NCBI GenBank assembly: GCA_001630475.1
Contig: KV419394.1
Location: forward strand, 1,302,001 to 1,366,000
From: Sistotremastrum niveocremeum HHB9708
Taxonomy: Eukaryota; Basidiomycota; Agaricomycetes; Sistotremastrales; Sistotremastraceae
Reading direction: 5' to 3'
DNA: 64,000 nucleotides
Shown here in pieces: positions 55,680-64,000 of this stretch. The position numbers were made by a program, and so were the translations under genes. The first letter of the stretch is position 1. Each line of letters begins with the position of its first letter. The notes beneath the pieces were generated by a model. It had not been told where the DNA came from. It did no database searches and worked only from the letters and a program-made list of their open reading frames with translations.

Positions 55680-57372
55680 ATGTTGCTCTCAAAATTGAGA
55701 CATGTACCCCACCGGCTCGTGAGATATGCCAGTACAGACGTCCGCGACAAAGTCAAGGTGCTGGTCGTCGGTGCCGGTGCGCCATCACATCCCCTGCTAT
55801 ATTGTGCCTTGCTAAAACCTCGCTTGGGCAGGGTCGGGTGGCCTCAGCGTTGCAAATCAAATCTACAACAGATTTGCCAGTGCTGGTCAAAAGCTCTCTG
55901 ACGGCGACGTCGCTATCATCGATCCTGCCGAATTCCATCATTATCAGCCGGGCTGGTAACCGTCTCCGCACGCGCCCATCGTTACACTCCGCTAATCTAT
56001 CTACAGGACGCTGGTAGGATCAGGTCTCAAGAACAAAACTGCTCTCCGTCGACGCGTTGAGGATTTGATTCCCTCATATATCAGTCACGCCGTCGATTCC
56101 GTTACCACTTTCACTCCAAAATCGTCTTCCTTGACCACTGCCTCGGGCAGAACAATTTCTTACGACATTCTCGTCGTTGCCGCGGGCATTAAAGTTAACT
56201 TCGATGCAATTGAGGGACTTCCAAAAGCACTTGCTGACCCCACATCCGCTGTTTCGTCGATATATTCTTACGACACCTGTGACAAGACCTGGGGAGATAT
56301 CGAGGCTTTCCGTTCGGGCAAGGCTGTATTTACTCAGCCAGCTGGCGTCATAAAATGCGCAGGAGGTGTGTCTTTTATGTCTTCCACGTGAGCACCATAA
56401 CCCAAACCCTTCGCAACAGCACCTCAAAAAATAATGTGGATGGCGTGGGACCGTTTCCGACAGACAAATCGCGGACAGAATGTGGACGTCGAGTTCTGGA
56501 CTGGAATGCCTACCATGTTTTCTGTTCCTAAATACTCAAAAGCTCTCAACGAGCTTCGAGAACAACGTGGGATCCGGGGCGAATTCGAACACAACTTAGT
56601 TTCGGTCGACTCTGCTAAGCGGATCGCAAAGTTCAAGAAGCCTGATGGATCAATAGTCGAAACTGACTACGCCATGCTCCATGTCACTCCTCCTATGGGG
56701 CCCCTCGATTTCATCAAGAAGTCGCCACTGGCAGATTCTGTTGGATGGGTTGATGTGGATAATGGCAGCCTGCGCCATAAAAATCCCGAGTTCGGAAACG
56801 TGTTTGCGTTGGGTGACTGCTCGAGTTTACCGACGAGCAAGACTGCTGCTGCGATCACTGGCCAAGCCCCTGTCCTGGCAGAAAACGTGTTCAGCGTTTT
56901 GGAGACCGGAGATGTGAACAAATTGGCAATTTATGATGGGTATACATCGTGTCCGGTATGTCTTTCGCCACAAAAGTGTTACCCAGTCTGACGATTGGTT
57001 CAAGCTGTTGACCGGATACGGAGAAGTGAGCCAAATAAAAAATTCACATCTGGAGAGTATTTGATGATTTTGTAGCTCATGCTGGCCGAGTTCCTTTACG
57101 GACTCAAGCCTTCCGAAACCTTCGCTTCAGTAGTGAAAGATCAAGCCATACCCAGAAGGTCTGTTCGTAATTAAATGTGTTTCGTATTGATATTGATGTT
57201 TGCATCCAGAGTCTTCTATAACTTGAAAAAGGTGAATCAGATCACGATTGTCTTCGCATCAAACTAACTTGGTCATCAGGATTTCTTCCCATGGGTGTAC
57301 TTCTCTCGTATGGTCAAAGGAACATGGTTTGGTCGACAAGGAATTTTGCCTCCGAAGTTCACGTCAGCTTGA
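55680..57372 (+). CDS. Sulfide:quinone oxidoreductase, mitochondrial (HMT2-like)
   Basis: FAD enzyme oxidising sulfide and feeding electrons to ubiquinone. The start at 55680 gives a presequence (MLLSKLRHVPHRLVRYAS) and then the dinucleotide-binding strand VKVLVVGAGSGGLSVANQI, restored by removing an intron after VVGAG. Further pieces: DGDVAIIDPAEFHHYQPGW, TLVGSGLKNKTALRRRVEDL, SYDILVVAAGIKVNF, KCAGAPQKIMWMAWD (first redox Cys), VDVEFWTGMPTMFSVPKYS, VFALGDCSSLPTSKTAAAIT (FAD-binding) and DGYTSCPLLTGYGELMLAEF (second redox Cys). It ends WFGRQGILPPKFTSA. Both redox Cys are present. In fission yeast HMT2 is needed for sulfide detoxification and cadmium tolerance. Confidence 0.93.
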
Positions 57373-57693
57373 GAAGGAGAAGCGTTTATAGAAGGCAGCA
57401 AAATGACGACAATCACAATCAAAATCAAAATCCCGATCAGGGTCTAACTTACGGCTTGCGATCAACAACTATAATGGACGCAACTACATGAGCAGCAATT
57501 CGAGGATTAGGCGGGGAGAACAGGGAGTTACAGAACATGGAGTTAGTTGGGATATGTACCATTGGCCAATCACTAGGATTACATTAGGATGGTTCCTACT
57601 GACACGTTGACCGTAAATTTTCACCTGGAAACGCGGTTTTATTTAGGTTTGTTGACGAACACGTGACGTTGCCCCTCTTCGAACTCAACCACC
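57373..57693. other. Spacer between SQR and the Heh/Src1 gene
   Basis: AT-richer intergenic DNA with a short A/T repeat (AATCAAAATCAAAATCC near 57415-57432); otherwise nothing seen. Confidence 0.4.
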
Positions 57694-60291
57694 ATGTCAC
57701 GCCTCACCGCGTCAGAGGTCATAGACCTGGGCAAATACCTAGAAGACGGATTTGACCCTACGACACTCACGATACCACATCTACTCTCTATCCTATCCCA
57801 TCACAACGTCAATCGCCCTCCCCAAGCCAACAAGGGCAAACTACTCCAGACCTTCAATGAAGAGATCGTTCCCAACCGCGCCAGGTTCAGGAAGGAGCGT
57901 ATCGCAGCTGAGGAGAGTGAGGCTAGCGTCCAGGGCATACACGACGGTTATACAGGGGAGCAGCTGAGCGAAGAGGAGCCCGCAGTTCGTCTATCTATCC
58001 CTATCGCGTCTGACGCGCTCTGACTCTGACTCGTCGGTTATCAGCCTCGTCCATTACGCCGCTCTACGCGTGCTTCATCTCGTGGAGTCTCTATTGAGCC
58101 TACACAGTCTCTTGAAACTGTATGTTAGACCTATACTAGCCAATTCAGCTCTGTTTTTGATATCTATGCCAAGCCAAAGCCTAAACCTAGGCGCGCCTCT
58201 GCCGGCCCACAGGCTACACGACAGAATTCGAAGATTCTACCCCGTACAACTCAACCTACCGTCATTGAGATCAGTGAATCGGAAGAGGATGAACCAGCTC
58301 GACGACGTAGCACCAAGGTCTGCTATCAATGTACCTGTCTCGTGTCACGTTGCCTTACCGTCTTCCCAGCCTGATCCAGCGCGATCGAAGAGACGCGTTT
58401 CGTCAAAGGTCGGTCTACAATCCCCAAGTCTCTGAACCACACTCGAACCGCTAGTATATAGATTGGCACGGGAACCGAAGACAGTCCCTGGGAAGACACG
58501 AACGTATTCCAGCAAGGCCCTGACTCGTCTTCGCCCGTTCGTACACCGGCGCTGAAGACTACACCAAAGCTTCGCAAGCGGGCGTCGATGTCTGCTCCTC
58601 CTGAATCACCGGTCAACGCTTCTCCTTTGGCGAAACGAGAGCCAATCAGTCCACGCGTGCCATTTGGCGAAGTGACTCCGTCAGGGAGGGCTTCATGGAT
58701 TGGCAACGAGTCGATGCAAGTACAACGCGAACTTCTAGACAATGACGCCGACGAAAGCTTCAAGCTCGACCAAGGGGAGACGGGATCTTTACAGGAAGAT
58801 CTCGACACTTTCGACGAGCACAACGCCGTTGTCTCGCAGAAGCTTGCTGGGCTCGATGTGGATGTGGTTCCAAAGGCCAAACCAGAGGTCGAGCCTATTA
58901 TTCCGCGATGGCTCAAAACTCTCGTGACCATTATTCTCGCCATATCAGCCCTGGCTGTCGTGCCCTACAAGGACGACTCGAAAGTGCTGGGGTTTTGTGA
59001 CACTGGATCCAACACAAATCAGTATTTGGAGACTCGCAAGATCGAACTCGCCCAAGCTCAAGAATGCAAACAATCTGTGGCCAAACTCCTAGGCAACGAT
59101 TCAGAGGAGGGAATCAGTAATGAAGTCACGCCATTCGTATGTTCCTCTGTCAACCCGTCGGCCCTCCCCGAGTCCTTTGATTTTATCGACTATCCTCGTG
59201 CTTTAACATGCACGCCGTGTCCGGCACACGGAAATTGTTCTGGGCATAACATCACCTGCGACAAGTCGTTCACCTTGAAGGAACATCCCCTGAAATCAAT
59301 TCCTTATCTCGACGCTATCCTCGACGGTCTCCCCGGAATTGGGCCTATCGCACTTCCCCCCTCCTGCGTCGATGACGACAGACGCAAGAAAAAGGTTAAA
59401 CGACTTGTGAAAGACCTGGAAGCATATTTGGCGAGCCTCAAAGGAGAACGTCAATGCGCCGGAGTGACGGGAGAAGCGGCCCAGGACGAAAATTATGGGG
59501 CGACCATCGAACAGCTGCGGAATACTCAAAGAAAGATGCTTGAAAGACAACGTCAACAGCACCGTCAGGTGAGTGCGCCCTGACGTTTCTTATGAGCTTG
59601 TATTGAATGTTTTTAGCCCGTGCCTGGGCCGGTGGACGACAGGTTTGATGATGAATTCGATGAGGCAATTGCCGAGCTTGAAAGATATGGATGGGTAATT
59701 CCGGGCATTGATAAAAAGTGTGTCCCTTTTTCTTGGCTTGATATACAGAGGTTGACATGTTTGTAGTGGAGAAAAGTTTGTGGTGGCGGAACGGACAGAG
59801 ATGAATGTCGTGTGCAAGATCAAAGTTGGGACATGGGCCACGTGGGAGCAATGGAGAGCGACGTTGTTTGGTGGGTGTCCATTTTGACACATCCGAAGCG
59901 ATGCTTATGCTTATGGGACCTCAATCTAGGACTAATCGGACTTGTTTTTACAACATTGCTAGGACGGTATCAACTGCATGCGCGTCGATTGGAGGCGGCT
60001 CGCGTGGCAGAGCTGGTTCAGACTTCTTTGGAATTGATTCGTCAACAGGAAATTGCATATCACACTGATCCAGTGACGTGTCCTTATCCTTGGCTTTCTC
60101 CATTGCAGTTGCGCGATCTTGTGCTTCAGGACGAGCATTCGGTCGTGGCGAGGAAGAGGCTTTGGGATAAGGTTGAGCGAGTGGTCGAGGGCAATGCGAA
60201 TGTGCGAGCGAATCTGGAAGACGTCGAAGGCGACGAAGCGCGTGTTTGGCGATGGGTGGGAAGTGCACCCCGGCCTTCTATTTCTGCGTAA
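57694..60291 (+). CDS. Inner nuclear membrane protein Heh1/Src1 (MAN1-Src1 C-terminal domain)
   Basis: Start at 57694. Residues 1-55 form the HeH/SAP-like DNA-binding helix pair (SEVIDLGKYLEDGFDPTTLT, HLLSILSHHNVNRPPQANKG). A disordered, acidic and Arg-rich linker follows over several exons (PKPKPRRASAG; VIEISESEEDEPARRRSTK). First membrane helix LVTIILAISALAVVPY, then a lumenal domain with Cys pairs (ALTCTPCPAHGNCSGHNITC), a coiled segment, the MSC domain (DEAIAELERYGWVIPG, VGTWATWEQWRATLFG), a second membrane helix (LNLGLIGLVFTTLLGRY) and the C-terminal winged-helix part (CPYPWLSPLQLRDLVL, VWRWVGSAPRPSISA). This is the Src1/MAN1 order; it tethers chromatin and helps recruit ESCRT proteins to the nuclear envelope. 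The next gene over encodes VPS23. Confidence 0.88.
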
Positions 60292-60360
60292 ATTTTTTAT
60301 TTGTTATTCTGATCTTGCTTTGTGCTGTCGCTGTACATGTACTACCACATGTGATTTAAG

Positions 60361-61874
60361 TTATGGCCATCTTCCTACATTGGGGGACATTGGAATGAGA
60401 TTTGATATTTTCTCGATGAGGGCTCGTTTCATGAATTGCTCTTCTGCTAATGCTCTCGTGCTCTGAGAAAAGTGAGTCGGTTGTCAAGGAGAGAGAATGA
60501 AGACGGACACGGAGGAAGCGTTCCATGTCGATGCGGCCTGCATTCAGGGCACGATGGAGATGGTAGATTGTGTCTTCTATTGCGTTGTCCTCTGCTACCA
60601 AGTCAATTAATCTGGCGCGTCATCAGGAAGGCGAGAAGCGAAAGAAGAAGAGAAACTAACTGATTATAGACGATGGTGACGGAGCAGACCAATTCATCGA
60701 CTTCAGGGTCGCCTTTACGTTTCAACTCGTCGATCCTCGCTTGCGTCGCGTCGACAGTTGAACGTAATCTCCCAGCGGAGGTTCGACAGACGTCTCGGAC
60801 GGCTTGAAGTCTTTTCATTTCGTCGCGGATTGCAGGTTCGCCCGCTAGGAGATCTTGTTGAGTTGCGCGGAGTCGTTCTGAGTCGGTGGATGTTGCTTGG
60901 GCAATGGAGGAGATTTCGGATGTGAATTTTGCGTGGAGGGTGGAGTGGAGGTGGAGGAGTTGGGGGTTGAGTGGGCGGGGAGGGGCCGGGGGAGCGAGGG
61001 ATGGNNNNNNNNNNNNNNNNNNNNNNNNNNNNNNNNNNNNNNNNNNNNNNNNNNNNNNNNNNNNNNNNNNNNNNNNNNNNNNNNNNNNNNNNNNNNNNNN
61101 NNNNGGCCGGGGGCGGAGGAGGTGGGACAATGGCAGGGGGGGGGGGGGGGGGCGGAGGAGGTTGTACGAATCTGGGAGGGGGAGGGATCGACAGTTGTGG
61201 ATGCGCTAAATTAGAAGAAGGCTAGGACACATTAGCCAAGTCTGGGAAGAGAGAGCGAGTACCTTTGGGGGAATGGCAGGCGGAGGAAGAGGAGGTGGTC
61301 TATTGTTATAATTAATTGCCGGTGAGTCGGATGTGGATTGCCTTGCTGGTTTCGCGTAAAGGGGAGGGTCGCGCGAGAATAGATCCCGCATCGCATCGAC
61401 CAGGCCAGAGAGATGACACGCCTGCACAGTTAGCACGCGACAACGACAACTAGCAATGCTCACCTCGCTCTTGCGGAGCCACTGGTCCATGTATGGAATG
61501 TTGACGAGACCACTAGCGTCGACGTGTTTGCTCGCTTTGACTAGCATCGATGGCGTCGGAACTACATAGACTATCGGCGGCTTGGACGGATACTCGTCCG
61601 TCATCCACAGCGACACGGGTATATTGTACTGGGAGTTGCGGAACGTGATGGGCAACAAGCCATAGACACAGAGGAGGAGCTGGGTCCGTCCGTCGTCAAA
61701 CGCTGCAATTCATGAGCGCGGAACTACAAGTAAAGCAAAGAGCTGACTGTACATGTCCGTCTTTGGACGCAGCGAGGAGTAGTGTGCGAGCAGGGCGTCT
61801 ACGTGTCTGTAGAGGATCTCCTTTCGGGGATACGTCCGGACAGCATTCGACAGCCATGAGTGCAGTCCATCCAT
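60361..61874 (-). CDS. vps23: ESCRT-I subunit VPS23/TSG101
   Basis: Start at 61874 (MDGLHSWLSNAVRTYPRKEI). The UEV domain reads YRHVDALLAHYSSLRPKTDM, LPITFRNSQYNIPVSLWMTD, EYPSKPPIVYVVPTPSMLV, HVDASGLVNIPYMDQWLRKS; like all UEVs it lacks the catalytic Cys. A Pro-rich linker (PPPLPPPAIPPK and a longer run) is interrupted by the 100-N gap. Then coiled coil (FTSEISSIAQATSTDSERLR) and the C-terminal steadiness box (DLVAEDNAIEDTIYHLHRAL, GRIDMERFLR and STRALAEEQFMKRALIEK). Last exon is joined across an intron at about 60444-60489. The length is unknown because of the gap. Sorts ubiquitinated cargo to multivesicular bodies. Confidence 0.92.
61005..61104. other. Assembly gap of 100 N inside VPS23
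   Basis: Exactly 100 N, the usual filler for unknown size, in the Pro-rich linker. The flanks are extremely G-rich on + (runs of G up to 15 near 61136), a likely cause of sequencing failure. Confidence 0.98.
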
Positions 61875-62160
61875 CGCGACGTTGTGGACATTTGTTTGTC
61901 CCTCCACATCGGGATGTCTGCAGAGTTCCACTGCTCCCCTTGACCCTTTCCTCTTTCGGAAGGTTCGGCCCAACTGTCTGGACGGGGAAATCGGACCCAA
62001 CCGAGTGGTACCGGCTCTTCGCTAGATTCCATCGCCACCAGCTTCGGCGTCTCTCTATATCCGCTTCTTTGTTGTCCATCTCTGAGTCCCCAGTCCTTAT
62101 AATCAACGGCGCTCTCATGCACCTCTCCACCCTCGTTCTCCCTCGCTCACACTCTCCCCC

Positions 62161-63302
62161 ATGCAGCCCAGACGACACAAGAAATGGCTCCCAGATGGCA
62201 GTGGCGAGGTTTGGCCTGACCATGCCGAAGTTCACTTTATGCAAGGTAGGCCTCCTCTCCATCTCGGAACCTTTTTTTTCATTCGTGTTTCAGCCATCGA
62301 CGAATACGAAAAGATCACTGCTTCCGGGTCTGCCTCCCACGGCGTCGAGGCTCCCAGCAGAAACATGTTCATCGTCCTCTACCTCAAGAAGAAGGGCATC
62401 GAGCGCACCAAGCAGCAGGTCGCGAGTCACGTCCAGCAGCTCAAGAAAAAAGGTTATCACGACCAGAGTCAGTCACCTTACTTCTCCGTCGACTCTCTCT
62501 CATCGTCTGTAGATGCACCGCTCCAGCACACGACCACCGAGCAGCGCTATGAATCAAAGCGCGAAGGCGTCCTCGGTCCATGGCGCAACAACAACAACGC
62601 CGTCCCCACCCACCCCCACCGTCCCACATCCTCTCGCTCCCCTCGCATCTCCCCCGTATCCGGCATCTCCATCCACGTCGACGGCATGACTCCCTTCAAC
62701 GTCCGCCTCCCTCCCCCAGGTCTTCAAAGCACCCAAGCAGACGCACTCGTCAACGCATCATGCAACGGCTCCTACGTCGTCAACATCAAACTTCTCGTTC
62801 CAGCATACAACGATATCTGCGAACACATTATCACTGCTAAAGTCGGCTCGGCGATCAACCTTGCTCTCGATCAGGAACCTTGGGTTTTTGTATCGCATAA
62901 ATTCTTTTATCAGGGGAGCATTATACATGGCGACAACGATCCTATATTCATACAGGGGAACCCCATATGGTGTCCTCTCCAAGTCCCCACTCAGCTTCGC
63001 GGATGGCCCGCAGCACCAGGTAGGCGCTCCCCACCACATCCTTTCAGCGCGCTGACAGTCGCACAGGGTCCTCGATGCTAGTCGAACAGAGTATCATTGG
63101 CAAGGTCGGCCATATCGCCACTGTCATCTATCATCTCGTCCAAGCACCCTTCCTTCCACCCTTGGACCTCACCCCCGCACACACTTACAACCTCAGCTTA
63201 TCCAGTCCGGTATGTTCTCTCGTCCCTCTCATCAATTCACTCGCCAATATTAAAATAGACCGATAGGACATCGGACTCCCCACTTTCGACGAGTTCTTCT
63301 AG
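62161..63302 (+). CDS. TEA/ATTS-domain transcription factor
   Basis: DNA-binding regulator. Exon 1 (62161-62245) and exon 2 (from 62294) join in phase to give the TEA core: PDGSGEVWPDHAEVHFMQAI, DEYEKITASGSASH, RNMFIVLYLKKKGIERTKQQ and VASHVQQLKKKG, matching the third-helix signature K-GIERT-KQVASH-Q. Downstream is a Ser/His/Pro-rich region (SRSPRISPVSGISIHVDGMT), then a beta-rich C-terminal half (LVNASCNGSYVVNIKLLVPA; IIGKVGHIATVIYHLVQAPF). The final exon 63267-63302 reads DIGLPTFDEFF. In fungi TEA proteins (TEC1, AbaA) control filament and spore development; which role applies here is unknown. The middle exons were not fully resolved. Divergent from VPS23. Confidence 0.78.
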
Positions 63303-63418
63303 CTATTAGTTACTAACACACTCCTTCGCTTTCTATCTATTTTTATCTTAGCCTACCTTATACTTTTTTCGGACCTGTTGTACATTGGAATGGAATGTTG
63401 GAATCAATAAATGTATTA

Positions 63419-64000
63419 TCAACTCGAACTCGCTAATCTCAGCGCTTCCTTTCGAACGCGCGCATCGCAATGACTCGTACATAACATATGCAATTCATAA
63501 AATGAACTCGCGAACGCGTTCGATAGTTGGGGATCATCGACGAAGGGCCGATAAACGCCGTTACTCGCTCGATCGACTGTAGAAAGTAATGCATCGAGCG
63601 TTGTATGTTTCGCGAGAAGCACACGGATGGAATCGATGGCTCGTGCTGCTGATGCAGGGGGTAATGAGAGACTCGCTATCGCCAGCCGTTTCGCGAATGC
63701 TGCACAGCGCCATGACGGATGATTCGAATTCGAGGAACGGGAATGAAACATTAACGTCAGACAGCGGAAAAAAAGGTCTGCGCAACTCTGCGCTTGCGAA
63801 TTGACGCCACTCGTCTTCGTCCTCGTTTGGGATTGGGTTTGGGGACGGTCTTCGATCCCGATCGTGATGGAAAAGGGAATAATGAGCGTGTACAGGTGAT
63901 TCACAAAGTCGTCCAAGTCGATATTTAGTGCTTCCCCTATTCCCATTCAACCCCAAAATCAAACTTGGTAAGCACGAAAGAAAAAAAGATAGTGGCGCGT
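63419..64000 (-). CDS. Nucleolar complex protein NOC3, C-terminal part (runs off the window)
   Basis: Only the last exon is inside. It starts near 63936 after an acceptor (GGGAATAG) with EALNIDLDDFVNHLYTLI, then SCADLFFRCLTLMF, PSWRCAAFAKRLAIASLSLP, DSIRVLLAKHTTLDALLSTV, VYRPFVDDPQLSNAFASSFY and ELHMLCTSHCDARVRKEALR, ending LASSS. This is the CBF/Mak21-type repeat block in the NOC3 version (FAKRL, PPxxA, DPxLSNAxxSxxYEL-LL-H--P-VR). NOC3 acts in pre-60S export and in replication licensing in yeast. The 5' exons lie beyond base 64000. Confidence 0.85.

Noticed and set aside
44347-57372. A secondary-metabolite cluster around the O-methyltransferase
   Set aside because: Neighbours are permease, crotonase, pirin, wall protein and SQR genes; there is no synthase, P450 or regulator typical of a cluster.

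Overview
This window is a gene-dense piece of a fungal nuclear genome, most likely an Agaricomycete (mushroom-forming basidiomycete). The evidence is interrupted genes with many introns of about 45-65 bases, a split between + and - strand genes with very short spacers, proteins typical of that group (GPI-anchored PEBP-like and cupredoxin-like wall proteins, fasciclin protein, kinase/RasGEF fusion with an MLKL-like N-terminus), and no operon, Shine-Dalgarno or CRISPR signals. All exon models were spliced by eye; where phases and family motifs agree across every junction I say so.

Layout. 0-10 kb: 5' part of a formin (-), a small protein with three TRRVRxxPGG repeats (-), COQ7 (+), a small complex I subunit (-), an RBM5/RBM10-like splicing factor (+), a GPI-anchored PEBP-like protein (-) and a tRNA-Leu(UAA). 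10-19 kb: GSK-3 kinase (+), a MET30/sconB-type F-box WD40 protein (+), and a large MLKL-like-NTD / TKL kinase / REM / RasGEF gene (-). 19-20.9 kb: a gene-poor stretch with diverged direct repeats. 20.9-35.9 kb: MIC19 (+), thioredoxin-PITH (+), V-ATPase subunit A (-), proteasome RPT1 (+), mitochondrial PDK/BCKDK-type kinase (+), a fasciclin protein (+), NSA1 (-), and an smgGDS-like ARM protein (+). 35.9-37.6 kb: gene-poor, with an assembly gap exactly between the arms of a perfect 114-bp inverted repeat. 37.6-64 kb: RMP1 (-), AP beta-adaptin (+), OTU protease (-), GID2/RMD5 E3 (+), pirin with a hydrophobic N-terminus (-), amino acid permease (-), peroxisomal enoyl-CoA hydratase/isomerase-like (-), O-methyltransferase (+), Ser/Met-rich cupredoxin (-), Mso1-like protein (-), sulfide:quinone oxidoreductase (+), Heh/Src1-MAN1 inner nuclear membrane protein (+), VPS23/TSG101 containing a 100-N gap (-), TEA-domain transcription factor (+), and the 3' end of NOC3 (-).

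The genes are mostly housekeeping and not a pathway cluster. Themes that recur are mitochondrion (COQ7, complex I subunit, MIC19, PDK-type kinase, SQR), ubiquitin/proteasome (MET30, RPT1, OTU, GID2), membrane traffic (AP beta, VPS23, Mso1-like, VMA1) and ribosome/nucleolus (NSA1, RMP1, NOC3). No virus-like or LTR element was recognised. The most unusual items are the MLKL-like/kinase/RasGEF fusion, the three-repeat PGG protein whose repeats sit on exon borders, a run of apparent GC-AG introns, and the inverted repeat around the gap.
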